The notes beneath the pieces were generated by a model. It was not told the DNA's origin. It made no database searches and saw only the letters and a list, made by a program, of their open reading frames with translations. Both the position numbers and the translations under genes were made by a program. Shown here in pieces: positions 12,090-27,000 of a stretch of 64,000 bases of DNA (position 1 is its first letter; each line of letters opens with the position of its first letter). The DNA lies in NCBI RefSeq assembly GCF_028858725.1, contig NC_084773.1, forward strand, positions 20,654,850 through 20,718,849, read 5' to 3'. This stretch comes from Colius striatus (lineage: Eukaryota > Chordata > Aves > Coliiformes > Coliidae).

Positions 12090-15000
12090 TGTTGCAAGAT
12101 TATAATCTTTCCACACAGACATGATTCTTTAATTCATAAAATTTCACAGCTCCTTTTGATGCCATTTATTAATTTACCCTATTTGACTTGAAGCTCTCTT
12201 GAATATATATGGCACAACTCTTCTGTAGCATGTCTTCCAATTCTTACATAATCTTGCCTACCAATCCTTATATAGCTTTTACCCTGGAAAAAAGATCATC
12301 TTTTTAAGTAAACTATCTTTTTATTCAGAGAGTAAAGGAAAGGATATGATACTTGCCTGAATGGGCAATTACAGAATACACAAGAATTTTGTTCAGACAT
12401 ATCAACACATGCTTCAGACCTGAAAATCCACAGACATCAGGGTAGACAGACTTTGAGAAAAGGTCTCGGTCTCTTGTTCTTTATTGTACCTGTATACCTA
12501 AGGCTGAGTTTAGGGAGAATCAATAAAACCACTTAGTGCAAAGAGCAGAAAAACCACACTAAGCTTTTAAAGAAGCCAGAAATGGCACCTGTGTGAGTAG
12601 AGGACCCAGAGGAAGCAGTTACATAGAGTGGGGCACCTCGGGAAGCAGAGCAGTGGCTGCACACCCTGGTGTGCCTCAGAGCCAGCATGCTGCTAGAGGT
12701 CACTCACCCACCAGGACATTGAGCCACATGAAGTGCCATCTGGATCCAAGCAGAAAGATTAACATCCAAATTCACAGAGCTACTCACAGGAGGGAGAACA
12801 TCAACAGAAAATTACTTCTTTTGAGTTTTATCCTCAAGGAGTTTATTTTCCAAGGTTCAGAAAGCTGGGTCCGTGTTCCTCAGCTTGAGGTGACAAAACC
12901 TGATGAAGAAAATGAAATCCATCTGACACCCCATTCTTGCAAAAACATTTCAGCTGTGTTCTCAAACAGGACTGAAGCACACCACAAGAGTCACGATGCC
13001 TGCTTAGGCTATGATCTTCTACTTCATGTCACTTACACATCCCCCGTGAACAAAGCTTCCAGGCGTGGGTTCCCAAGGGAATGCTAGCCATGTCTCTGCT
13101 CCACAAGCAGAGAATGGAAGAAAAAAGCCCCTTTCCCGACAAGTTTTTTAAAATAATCACATCTTTCATCATCCATGATCATTAGGCAGTGCTGATGCTC
13201 CTGGGACACCCAGCACAAGCCCAGATGAAGTGAGTTTCCTCAGTTTTTGGTGAGTTCACTTCAAAGACAAGGGTATTTGCCCATACTCCTCCCCACCCAA
13301 GCACCCCAGAGCCTGCCAGGCCTCTCAGGGCAACAGTGTAAATGCACTTCAGTCAAATCACACAACATTAAGGAGCTTTCATTGAGGCTGTTCACAAGTG
13401 CTCACACTTTATCCACACTGGAGACAAGGAGGAGACATAACTGATTTTCACCTTACAAGTTGTGCTGAAATCCCACAGCTGCAGGTGTTGGGAGGAGAAG
13501 ACAAGATGATGGAATCAGTTCCACTGAGCGAGCTCCTGTTTTATAGTGACATGTATGGACCAAAAAATCAGGTGAAGATCTTTTCCTCCCTTGTAGCTCA
13601 CAAGTATTCCATTGCTAAATTAGACCAAGTTCCTTTGATTAGATAGCAGATGGGACTGCAGATATTTTGACATTATTTGGTATCTGCAGATGAGACAGAT
13701 TACTTTGAAAACCAAGCTGCTGTTCTGAATTTCAGGCTGAAGCTTTTCACAGCCTGTGCAGGTGCTCCATCACCTCCTCTGGGCACAGGACACCAAGCAC
13801 ACCTGCCCTGGCCTGGAGAATAAGCCATGCCAGTTCCAGACCCAAAGCAGCAGCAGTGACCCAGCTCCAATGGGAAGTGTTAACCTGAATGTTTGCAGAC
13901 AACTTTCAGCCAATTACAGACCCAGAATTTAAAACGCACTCAAGCAACCCCATTAACTCCAGAGCCAGAAATACGCTGCTGTAACTCTTACCAGGATGAG
14001 GGTGCAAGTGTCTGTCTGGTGGAAAACTCCTCCAGACACTAAAATAAAATACTTCCTCAGCTGAAGTTTCTGTATATCCCCTGGGTCATTCTCTCAGAGT
14101 TAACGGTGTGCTGTAAATCTGGCTTAACTACGTTGCATAAATCTAACATTTCGTGGCAAAAGCTTACATAAACGGATGATAAAATTGTCTCTACTCACCC
14201 ACGGGGGGCTGGATCCAAACGAGAGGCAGATTTAGGGTTTCAGACAAACTGAGAATGCTTACAGGCTCTTCTAAACAGGGTCTGGGATTATAAATGCTGT
14301 TAGACCTCAGGCTGCCGTTCATCTGTCTGTGCACAGAAACAGGTACATGTGCACCACACTCCTGCACACACTCCCCACACCTCCACCAGGCAGCGGGTTT
14401 ATGGTACACACACAACAGCGTGTGGGCATCCACAGCTCTGCCTGCTGGGCCTCCTGCAGACAAACAGCTTTCCGAGGGAACACAAGACATCAAGGGAAAT
14501 GCTCAGGTGCATTTTTTCCTTTAAGAATGCAACCTCTGAGCGGAGGTCAGACTCAGAACAGGATTTGCTTTGCCAAATGTTTTAAAGCCTAATACAAATG
14601 AGTGGCTGCAGAGGAAAAAAAGCAATTTGCCTTCCACTACAGTTCTTGTTGTGATTGAACAAGATTTGTTATCACACCAAAACAACATTTTGTCCAGAGG
14701 CACCTTTTAGCCACGTTCCTACACAAGCCAGAGAAATGCAGATCTAGGTCCTTAAGCACAAGCCACAGGCTCAAAGACGCTGTCCCAGGGCAGTGCCACC
14801 TCCTTCAGCACAGCCATGAGAGGAGAACCCTTCACCTGCAGCAGCCAGAGAACCATCACAACCAGAGCTGCTGCTTTCTTCTGCTCACCTCAGCAGGGTC
14901 CCAGTGCAGCAGGGCTGGCTTCTCTTCCCCTTCTCTCATTGCCCAGGCCAGCCTCAGCACCAGCTCACAGCTTTGCAAACTCAGAGCTCCAGTGCTGTGC

Positions 15001-18000
15001 TTGTTCTGCTTTGCTGGTTCACCTTCATCTGCGACTGTTCAGCTGCCGTTCCTTCAAAGATGAACTCTGGAATACTGAAGAGAAAGACCTTGTTCTGTTT
15101 CTCCTACTGAACCTGTTCTTTTTTGCATAAATAAATATTCAGAAGAGACGAAATTAGAATCCAGGCTCTCTCTGTCTCACTTTGTCCATCCCAGGAGTCC
15201 TCTACCCCACTGGCTATAATCACTCTTTTCCATCGCTTCTCTCTCAAAGCCTAAGTTTTCCCTTTAATAAGTAGAACAGCTTCAGTAGAAAACATTGAGA
15301 AATTCATTCTGTGGAATACTCTTTAGCACAGTGCTTAGAATATTTATTGGATATTACAGGGAAAAAAAAGAATTGAGCACAAATCCCACACTAGAAGAAA
15401 TTAATGATGTGTATACAGGGCTCTTAGCACTGAGTCAACTATTTGTACAAAGCAATCCCAAAGATACACAGCAAATGTGCCATGAAGAGTGGAGAAGAGG
15501 GATTTGCACCCAGAATGGCAACAATATATGGACAAGAAGAAGAAAAAAATGTATCACTGCATGTCCTGTTTCCCAAAACAGGTTTTCCAAGAAACTTGAT
15601 CATCCTCACAAGACAGATTTGCATCAGAGGCTACATCCCTTCCCAGATGAGTAAATCCAGGCAGTGAGGCACTGCTGGGGCCCATTACAACATCTTCCAA
15701 ATCTGGAGCCCAAGTATCATAATTTGCCCTGAGAAAGGACAACAGAACCAGGAAAAGTCATCTCTGTAGTGTGGTACTGATTGTAGGGATGAAGTTCAGT
15801 GAGATCCAACCCCCATCCTTCATACACAAACTTTCTTTCCTGAGAGCATCTTTTGTTTGTTGTAGGCAATTAAAGCTGCTATCAAAACTACCAGCTACCT
15901 CACTGTATTTTAATCATCCAAAAGTGAATTATTAACTAATCATAATATCTGAAGGAAATTCCAGGCATACAGTACAGTCCTGAGCAACTCACACCTCTGA
16001 CAGCGTTGGGAATTTCCCAGAACAGCGCACCTCTGCTCACTGATGAAGTGCACCATTACCCACAAGCTGCCTTGGGGATTTGTGTGTTGTGTCCCTGTCA
16101 CTGTTTCAATATGTTAGTAGATGGATACATTGATTTTTTTTTCCTAACAGTTTCTCAGAAAAATGAGTTCTATGTACAGATCAACCTTCAATTCTCTTCT
16201 GCCATCTTTAGCCTCCCTTTTTGATCCATAGCTCCAACTAAAAAGCTTCCAAGTGTTCCCTGGGATATTGTGCTTCTAACGTGGCTGAGAGCATCACACC
16301 CGCAGGTGCTTTGTCTAACAGCAGCTTTACACTTTTGCCACAGCAAATGTTACTTTTGCCATTTTCCTTTAGTCTGTGGTTAGTGTGGTCTATCCTTACG
16401 TTAACAGTGCTGCCATTTAACCTTGGCATATGCAGCAGAGACATTTTAAAAGGTCTTAGATTTTCAAGCATTCTCCCAACTGGACATGGTTACTAAATAT
16501 GAGCACAAAAGCCCCTTTGAATACCCCCACAAGTACAGAGAGCGAAACACAGCTCCTTATCAGTTTTTTTAAATGAATTCAACTCAAGCATTAACATAAA
16601 ACCAGTCAGACACTAATCATCTAGCTGAAGAAAATGACATTACAAACCTAATGAAAACAGCAGGGGAAATAAGAACAATTCCTGGCCAGCAGCAGCATGT
16701 CTGTGGGCACACCAAAGTTACCAATGAGCTGACATTTACTAAACAGCAGCCATGCAGCTGAGTCTTTCGTAGGGTTTCAGACCTCCTGAGAATTTGCCAT
16801 GGGAAGGATGTGGGCTCTGAAAAGCTAATCACATCCAGCTCAGCAGAGCTCTTCTCTGCAGCAGAGCGGTCAAGTTTCCATCCGGTTTGCTTTTGGATGG
16901 AGGCATACAGCAGCAACTGATCAGAACAGGGCACAGTGCCAGGAGGCAAGCAAAATGCCTTCCATGTGAAAATGCATCCATTTGCTTTTAACACATAACT
17001 ATGCTCACAAGTCTCAGGCACAGATTGACCAGGACAGAGGCCAGAGAGCTCTTCATACCCCAGAAACAAGATAGAATGCAACATGGCTGTTCTACATGGC
17101 AGCTCATGCTGGATCTGCACATACTCCCAGCTCTTTCACAGGCAAATTTCAACCCCATGTGTGTAACAGGACTTGGAGGCTACAGCAGCCTTTAAGCTCC
17201 AGAACAAAACCAGACCTAGGCCTTTGCTGGGACTTTAAATTGCAACAATTGTTCTCATAGAAAGGGAAATCTTTCCTCAGGAAAGGCAAAGAATTAAAAG
17301 CAGGTTTCTTGTAAAGACAGCAGCATCAAAATTATGTGTGAAATACGTTTTCCAGAACACATAAAAAAAGAGGTGATCATGTTCTTCAGGCCACTCAGGC
17401 ATTAATTTCAATAAGTGGTAAAAAGAGGAGCAGCTACTGCTGAAAGGTTCCCAAAATGCTACTTTTTTCACAATAGTTTAGGTAGCTTCTTATGCTGAAC
17501 AAGTATAAAATCATTTACAAAATTTTGTTATGTAAAAGCAGAGAGAAAGGGGAAAAAAACCCAAAACCCCACATGTGTTCAGATTTATAACTGGTTCTTT
17601 TGGTATAGCCCTAAACTTTCTCTGCATCTCAGGGCAATAACAATTTCCAGGACTCTGTATTAGATCTTCACTGAAGTGCCTCTTGAAGAGACTGGATTTA
17701 TTAGTGGAAACAAACTAAAACAATGCTAAAAGAACACATGGACTCAGTTTATCTGCATCAAAGAACAAGGCCAACGGTTCACTAGTGTTTATTTCAACTG
17801 TGTGACCCTGAAAATACAATCACCAAAACAATTATTCTGTACAAGTACTTCGTTTTCTCTACCTTTTCTAATTTCCCACAGTCAGCTGTCAGGATCTCAG
17901 TGCAGGCAGTTACTCAACACTAATGAATCACTTAAGCAGCCAGGAGACATGCTGAAGCACTGGGACAAACTCAGCAGGTCAGGGAGGGCTGGGCAGCTCC

Positions 18001-21000
18001 ACAGAAGAGGGTCCTGGCTAGTGTCTGTAAATGGGCAGTGGCCTTTCCTCCTAGCTGTATTTCCATGCAGATATGCCAGCCTTGACTTCTACCATGAGCA
18101 ACAGTCAAGATGTCAGATACAGTTAAATGCCTGTGGCTCTTGACTTCATTAGGAGCTATTTTCTTTTATCTAGCAAGAATACACGTTCCCATAGTAAAGC
18201 TGGTTGGAATGCAACTAGTTGATTATACCGAGGACTTTAAAACCCAGGAAGCAGTAATCCACAAAATGGGCTGAGCCTGGAGCAGAAATCTTTGTATCAG
18301 ACATAAATGCAACAGTAATACATCACACTAGTTTCATCCTGGAGAAATATTGTTATCACTTGCAACAAGTACTACAGCTGGACAGTCTCTGCCTTTCATT
18401 GTTCCCTAAGCATTCAGTGACAACAGGACACATCTCATTAATCTTCCTTCCCTTTGGGAGTTATGGGCACTAAGCAACAGCTAGCCAAAACTGGGAGTCT
18501 ATGGCTCATTTGACAAAAAACTGCTCCCAAACCTCACTGAAAGAGATGGAAGCTGATAAACCTTTAACAAGTCTCTGAGAGCCTGAGTTTGGATTTTCTA
18601 TTTGGGTTTTCTTTCCTTACCTAGTAGTGTAGTAATTAGAACACCCTGCGCCTTGAGAAAGTGAAGTGTTGCAAAAGAGAGACTGCTATTAAGAATTAAT
18701 GTTTTTGTGTTAAATGATTAAATTCAGAAGCAAAGCTTCAGCCCTAACAGCACAATAGTTAGAAGGCCAACAATCAGCTCACAGAAAGGACACGTTTTTC
18801 ACAAATACACCTCCCCCCGGCTCTGCCTTTCTTCTTGTGTGCTCAGCTGGAGCAATTAGGAGAATAATCTATAGGAAGCCTACCCCCAAAAGCCTCTCAC
18901 AGCTTTCTCCAGCTGTTTCCTTCTTTTTGTTGCCAGCAAACTCAAGCTCTGAAGAGATGATTCACCTCAGCAGGACTCCAAGCTCTACATCTGCTCTGGG
19001 GGCACAATCTTCACTGGGTACAAGGAAGCGGTCTTTAAACTAATGGAGTCACTAGACTAAGCAAAAGTCCTCCTGTCTGAATCTACATACTGAGGTTTTA
19101 TTGTCAGTTTATTTCTACCTGGGTATTTTCAAGATTACCATCTTTCTTCTTTAATCATCATAATGCTGCTCTGTAATACTTATTGCTCTTCTAAAAGTAC
19201 CTTCCTGCACATTCTAAATGCAAATTGCATCATCTTTTCATAGATAAAGAAACTCTCTGATGTGACCCATCCAGCAATAAAGAGAAAACCCCTGGGAGAA
19301 GTGGAACTGACATTCAGTTCCCACAACTCTCCCAAACCACAACAGAATGCTGACCCATGAACAACCCCATTATCTAGCAACCACCAAAAAAAAGTGTTTT
19401 AAAAATGGATTTGAGCTTTCCATTCTTGGAGCAAATGGAGAGTTCTCCCTTCATTACAGCAAGTGACTGGAAAACAAATCCCAGAACATTTCATAGGTAT
19501 CTAAATTCTGTTTTAATGCAGCCTCAACAATTTCTTTGTTGATAAAAACAAGCCATAGAAGAACATTCTATGAAGAAGAATAATTCTGTTCTTGAGAGAG
19601 AGATTTCTTAGCCAAAACTAGTCTGAGATGCATTCAGCCCAGTTCTTTCATTCCACACAGAATGTATCAGGTGCAATATCATGTTCTGAAGAACAAGACC
19701 GCAAAAAAGGCATTAAAAATATCACAGAGATCAGGAGAAAATGCCAAATTAACAGTATGTGCAAAGCAAAGAGACTGTAGAAAGGCCACTCTTCTAAATG
19801 CCAGTAGCCTACTTCCTCAGTATTAGGGCTACACATGCATGTGAAAACTACTCAGATTGGTGAAGCCCACTGAAAAATCAGGACATTATCTACTCAAAGA
19901 CATCAACTTGGAATTCATAGGAAAAATAGTCATACAGAAGCACAAATACACATGAATAAACATGAATCTTCAGAGAAAGGAAACAGGGCTATAGGGAAAA
20001 CATTCTGATTTCTGTGCTTTTCTACAAAGTAGCACACTTCACTAAAGCAAAGAACTAACAGCTTTCTTCCCTTACTGACCTTTAGTGTGTTCAACATCAC
20101 AAATGACAAGAACCATCCCATATTTACAGTATCTAATACAGAAGAACTGAATCATCATTTCCATCACCAACTGGTTTTCTGACTAAAGAATTTCCTTCCT
20201 GTTATCAGAAACTCCTCACAGGTGATGAACAGGCCCATTTCCACACTCCAGAGACCAAAAATTCCCTCTCTAACTACTGCAGTTGTGAATTCTCACTACC
20301 TCCACGTTCATTACGCAGTCACCATCTGCCAGTAAGTAATAACAACAGTTACTTCATGCTCATAACATAACTAATCTCATCACCTTTTTAGAATCGTTAC
20401 AAGTGTAGAAACACAAGCCTAATGGTCCCTCCCTATTTGGAGGGCTAGGAATGTAGTATCACAAATAAAATTACTTCTTGTTGTATTTCCACAACATGAG
20501 TTTCCATCTATGGCAGAGAAAAATCAAAGACTAGGAGACAAAGACTAAAAAAGACCATTCGGTCACATCTTGTGCTTTGCCTCCCCAGGGAGGGAAAGAT
20601 GAAATACAGTCCAAAGCTCAGATGGAACTTAGCCGTGGACTAGCCTTACTAAAATAATTTAAAAAACATAGAAAGAGACCTCATAACCTCCAAAAGAACA
20701 TTACAAGGACTCTTGAGATGAGGCAGTTTGCTTCTGAAGCATAACAACAGGATCTACCCATCACCGTGGCATAAAAATGATTCTCTTAATAATGAATTTG
20801 CTCACTCCCACTGAAACAGACACTGTTACCCACTAGGAGCTCACCAATCTGTTGTTTGAAATGTTTACAACATTTACTTTTGTGTTTGTTATAAAAACAT
20901 TGAAGCAAACAGCCAGCTAAAATCAACTGCATGGAAACATTCTCTACTGGATCTGCTGACAGGCCAGCTGGGCCCTGGAGTGCGAGCTCACGCTCCTCCA

Positions 21001-24000
21001 CAGCACATCAGCAGCTACTGAAGCTCTACTTAGATTTTGAAGATGAAACTTGCTACAACCTTCAATTAGGAAGATGAAAAAAATCTTTTTCCCGAAATAA
21101 GAGATGTTTCAGCTCAAACATTGACATTACAGCAGTGGATCCCAATGAAAAACAGCCCCACAGACCTTCAGCCCCCAAGGACCACCTTTACATGAGCAGC
21201 CACCTGAATTCTGCTGCAGTTAAACCACCACAGCTCCAACCACACAGTGACATCAAAGGCAAGCAGAGGAACAAATTTTCAACAAATTTCATGTTCTGTA
21301 GTACTGATGACATAACCTTTCTCTATAAATCTCACCTCTGTTACGGCTTCTGAACATCAAGGCTACCTCTTAGTAAGGTCAACTGATAAAAGGCAGGAGA
21401 AGGTCATCTAAACTTTGAAGTACCCAAGCCCTGAACAAACAGCTAAAGCTGTACCTATACACCCAAAAGCTGTTTTGTCATTCTTATCCTTGCCAACAGA
21501 GTTACTTAAAAATAGTTTTTATATAGTTCTCATCAAACTTTGCCTCTCATTTAGTTAATTATCGGGATTTGAGGCACTGATTGCAACACAGAATGAAAGT
21601 CCAAGCAAGTGACACATTCAAGCTGACAGCACCCTATTACAGGGCTCTGTGTTAGCTATCAGTTATTCTTCTCTCTCTGGAGTCACTAAAAAAATGTGAA
21701 GCTCTGTTGAGCAAATGTACCATAATGTCCTTATTTACTTGTCTGAGTTGTGTATTTCTGTTCATATCAGAAAGTTTAATTAGTCTCTTGCTACTAAAAT
21801 CACATCTTTTTACCAATTTGTATTAGATAAGAGGGAAGGATGAAAATACTCCACTGACAGCTGAAAAATGTTAGCTATGCCTCCTAGTGCTACATCTCAG
21901 CTATGTTTGTATATTGCTTTGTATGGCCATTTCAGTCAAGTATCCTTTATTACAAAACTCTTGTTGCCTTTCATGCTCAGTTTTTCCTTTTGTCTCGTCT
22001 AGAAAGCTCGGCTCCAAATTATACACCAAGTGACATAAATATGATTCTTATAAAATGTTTTAAACTAACCAAATGCTAGCACAAGTAAACAACCCCAGGT
22101 GCACAGTTTCCACACACAGTTGCAATGAGTTCTCTTTGCTCCCTAAAATACTGCAGCAGCCCATTGCTGCCCTGCAGACCAGGCATCTGCTGGCTCTCAG
22201 ACTTTCCAGGTCTCCTGCAAATTCCTACAGCTCAAATCACTCTGGTTTTCCCAAGGTCTCTGTTCCCTCCTTGTCCTTCATGCCCTGGCAGTGCTCAGCC
22301 TTTACATGCAAGCTCTGGAAATGCTGCCCACAGTGGCAGCCTGTTCCAACACTCCTGTCTCCAGTGCTTTGTGCTTCACCTTGTTCAACTACAGAAGCAG
22401 CAGCATCCTGCAGCTGGAGTTTAGAGATCTTTCCCTGTGGTTGACATTTCAATGTGTCTCATCTAACTGGAGCTGCAGCAATGAGACATCTAACTTTTTA
22501 GGATGGCTGCCAATTACACCAAGCTGAGACTGCAATTGGCTACTGAGCCCACTGACTGCATGGGCACCTACCTCCATGTTTAAGATTAAATTCAGTACTT
22601 TTGCTCACTTTCAGTAGAGCCTCAGCTCCCTGCCATTCCCTGCAATGGGCAACAGCAGCATGAACACCTACACCCTGACAGAATGTCTTGTGTCCCACCA
22701 CACAGCAAATGTTTGTCTTTTATGACAACAAGCAGAATTTGAGTTCTGAACTATAAAATCCTTAATTTTTACTTAGTAAAAAACTTAATGCAGATGAAAA
22801 GTAGCAAGGAGGGTTAAAGAAAATTCATTATTATAGATTATGAATTATTACCCACAATTCTCTTAGGTCACCTCTGCTATGCTGTGAAACACACATACTC
22901 TCAGCACAAGGCTTATTAAAATACAGACTATCTGACAGAATGGGGCTATTTTTACCTAGGCTGAACAATATCCAGGCACCCTTCTCGAGTAGTTAAATCA
23001 AACTCACACTAAGAAGCACATTAGGAAGAAACTAAAACCAAGCAAAGTATTTCAGAGATCAGTTTTTGTGCATATCCCTACCCTTCTGCTGTTTCTGCTG
23101 CTAAACAGTGTAAAATAAAAATGATAACAGCCACCACAAAGCCACCAAACCTGTGCACACGTATCTGAACTTCCCAAACACACACCATTCCACAAGATTG
23201 CAGCTGGCATCTCACTGTGTCATCTTCCAACAGTTACTCAGACCATGTCTATACTGTGCTGATTTTAAACCAGCTGGTTTAATGACTCCTGATTTCAGAG
23301 TGGAAGCTGGCTGAGCTGCAGTCAGCGTGCCCTGAGCTCACTGTTACCATGGCCGCCCTGCAGCAGGACCTGTGCTGGCCAGTCTAAAGCCAGCTCATGT
23401 ATGTCCCCATCTGTAGCAAATCAACCTGTCACAGGCAGCCCCTCACAGACAAGGGAGTGCTTGCTGCTCAGCTGTGCTGCACACAACATGGCATCTCCTG
23501 TGGACCACCACAAATGCTTCAAAAAGTTAACAACTTATCACATAGTAGAACATGAATAAATCATTTCTGCCACTTGGCAAGAGCATGAATGGCAAAAGAA
23601 GGAATGGTAATCAATATCCTAAACTCCTTCCTTCACCAAGATGAAGAGTTGCTGCTCTTAAAAAAAAAAAAGACACTGCCTGAAACCAATATTACCTGAT
23701 CTTTGCCTCCCCAGTCAACCAGATATGGACCTAAAAAGCAAGAACAAGATGTGTTTTCAGCCTGCCCATTATCAGGTATCAGCTGACTGGCAAGAACTGC
23801 ACACACAAGAACTGCAGTGATAAAACTGTATGGACAAGTTGTCTGGTTACAATGGTATTCCTTGGAACAGCAACATTTCCACATCCTGTGTTGACAGTAT
23901 TTTGGTCAAGATTCCTTCTGTGAATCTCTCCTGGCCCTGTAAAATGTGAATGTCCCAGCCCAGTTTCCAAAGCAGCCCCAGGGATGCTCCAGCAGCCTCC

Positions 24001-27000
24001 TCCGGAAGCACACACCCAGGCACCTGAGCACCACTGCTGCCAGAAGGACAGCACAACTGCCTGGTGGCCAGTGGGTGCAGCAGAATCAGGCAGCAGCAGA
24101 GCTGGAGTCACTGGTGTGCCATGTGTGCTCACCTCACCAGGACCTCAGTACTTACCTTGATTTTGCTGCAGCTCTGATCATAAAGTGTAACCCTAACTGT
24201 AGAGCAATCTGACTAGAGAGCATCTAATCAGTCAAAAGAGTGACTGTTGTCACACTCAGGTCATACTATTTTCATGACTCAGACAGTACAGAAGATGAGG
24301 AACTGCTGGTTTGGAGACTTTGCTTTAGCTCTCAGACTATTCAGTCTCAGGTGGCCACATCCTGTGATGTGGGATACAGGTGTCTGTTAAAGGACATATA
24401 AATCTGCTAGTTAAAACTCTAGCTGGCCACAGGGGAGGTCAGAAAGGCTGGCAGAGCCCCCAGCACCTTATTTTCTAAGGTTGTCTTTGGTGAGGTCTGT
24501 ATGTAAAGAAATCTCAGAAGTCAATACACCCAGAGCACCACCATACAGGACTTTGTTACTTCTCAATTTTTGTAAATAGCAGCTTATCTGAAATAATTCC
24601 TTTTTAAGCTAAATAAGGCTTCAAAATACCAGATTTAATCATTGAGTTACAATCCTTTGCCTTAAAAATCTTATGTACATAAACTACTGTCTTCCCTTTC
24701 ACACACACAACCCTACTGAAATGTGTTCTCACCTCTTTCATATCTCGTGTGCCTCTTCTTCCCCCTGGGCATGCTTTTAATGGCATTACCAACTGGTTGG
24801 TAATTAACTTTTACATTGGTTAGTTATTGACCATTTCCCAGGATAGATTATGCAGAAAAACTATTTCATCCACATCATGCTTTTAGCCAGAGGTAAAACA
24901 CGATACCTAATAACACACAGTCTTATTTTTTCACCCTTCTGGGAGAGTAAGTAACCATGGATGCACAAGAAACAATGCCTGCAGATAAAAAGAATGTCTC
25001 CAGATAATATTTGTCAGGAGAGATTTGCACATTTCTTTGAACTGATATATTTATATCCTGCTAATTATTTGAGAAAAATCTGAGAGACCTTATCACAAAG
25101 AAAGTCAATTCCATGGTTATATATCTTCCCCTCAAGTCCAGGTTTCTTTTTGAAGTATTCTTCAAACTTTAAATGTGGCTCTTAACAGTTTTCTTTTCAG
25201 TTTGATAACTTACACCTAAGCAAGCCCCTCCAGCCTAGCACATACCTGCACAACTTGGGAGGAAGCATCTTTAGAACTGAAGTCTATCAGAATTTTTTTA
25301 CAACCAGCCTAGGTCACATTCTGAAAGATCTGACTTTCCTCTTAAATACTCACTCTCTTGTTCTTACTCTCCTCTTCCATGAAAACCATGAGACAGTTGC
25401 TGTTACTGTCACACAAATGCCACACAATACAACTGACAGCTTCAGTAAGTTACACAAGCAGAAGCAAACAGCTGTAGGTCACCTCAGGGTCTTCTTTTCC
25501 TTTATAGCCACTGGAATGGCAATTTACAAAAGGTTCTGCTCAGTAGCTTTTCAGTTTCTGATTTTCCCTCTACTCTTAAAGGCATAAGGGAGGCAAAATA
25601 TCAGTGGAAGCCTGTGACACTACACATGGACTGGAGTAACAAAGAGAGGGGTCATCTCCCCTCCCATAGTGAAAGTAAAACACTCTATCACTCACCTGTG
25701 GATCCCACCACTGTTTAATTCACCTTCACCAGTCCCAGCTTAACAGACATGGGTGTGTGCTTCAGGATATCACAGCTAGGAGCAGACCCCACACAAAACT
25801 CCTGAATGATGATGGGATGTTACAAGGGAGCTTTTGCTGAAGAAAGAACTAAACACTGGTGCCCCCTCCATTCAGGGGCTCTCGCCAGCCTTTCCCACAG
25901 TTGTGTGGCCTCCTGTAGTCTGCAGTTACAACAGCACTGCACTAAACCTGCCTTCACCTCAGACAAGTAATGGCCCCTTAGACATTACCAGTGCCATACT
26001 TTGTAAGGAGTTTTAGTATCTCTTGGCAAGATGGATCCCACTCTTTTTCAGCAGACAAACCAATAGAAGTGATGGAGCTGAAGGTTACATGAAACACCTC
26101 CAGCAGCCTGAGCAAGCTGAACTTAGATACAGTGGCAGAGAAATCAAAGCACAGGAAGACTACAGTATTCAGTAGTGATACATCTCACCCAACAACCACT
26201 GACACCACAGAAAAGGGATTTCACATACAAGGTACCCCTTCTTATAAGGATTTTTAAAAATGCTGAACTACAACTGCTGCTTCATCATTAGGGCAATGTT
26301 CACTAAGGGAGTTTCAGTCTGCACATTGTGTCATAGGAAGTGTCATTATGCCCTACTATGCCAATGGAAGTTGACATATTTCAAAAACAATATGCTTAAA
26401 ACCATTCTACTCGACTAAACATGCAGAGTGAGCAGAAAGCCAGGGTGTTTTCATGGAATGCAATTCCTATTTTAAAGGCCAATGTCTCAGTAGTTCAATG
26501 CCTGTTTCCTTTAAATGCTTTAAATTACTTTGCCCATTAGAGTACTGACGTTAGTCTACAGAATCTCAGAGGAGTAACTACAGACTCACACAACACATGG
26601 AGGCAGGGAGAAAGAACAGCCCAGCTTATCCAGGTTCCTCAAGCTGACAAAATCAAATCAACATGTACCAGGAGGATATACTGAAACACTAGTTTATGAA
26701 CCTCAGACTCTGCCAGATTCCTGAATTCAGTCACTTTTGTGAAAACAAATTGGGACCTGTCAGTGGCAAGTGCCTAATAGCAAAGATAACCTCTGAACAC
26801 AACAGAATGAAAAACCCAACCCACCAACTGAAAGATGTTCTGACGCAATCCCAACATCTCAAATCACTCCTGTGCTCTACTAACCACAATGCTTTCTATG
26901 TTACCATCATACCTTGTATACTGCTTTATTATTTCACTCAAAATTAAGTGAAACAAAACCAGTAAGCCATGGTGAGTCATTCATATAGCAGCTTATTAAG

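Noticed and set aside
12593-13087. A 164-codon + frame as a possible gene in the desert
   Set aside because: No start context, splice partner, domain or coding-like composition; similar in character to other chance frames.
13398-13646. An 82-codon + frame with plausible-looking C-terminal half
   Set aside because: No recognisable homology, no acceptor or donor arrangement, and it overlaps another frame; too weak to list.
16617-17120. A 167-codon - frame as a possible gene
   Set aside because: Cys/Trp/Leu-rich low-quality composition, no domain, no supporting signals.
22073-22527. A cluster of overlapping + frames of 78-123 codons
   Set aside because: Several frames are open at once because the strand is pyrimidine-rich and stop-poor; none resembles a protein family.
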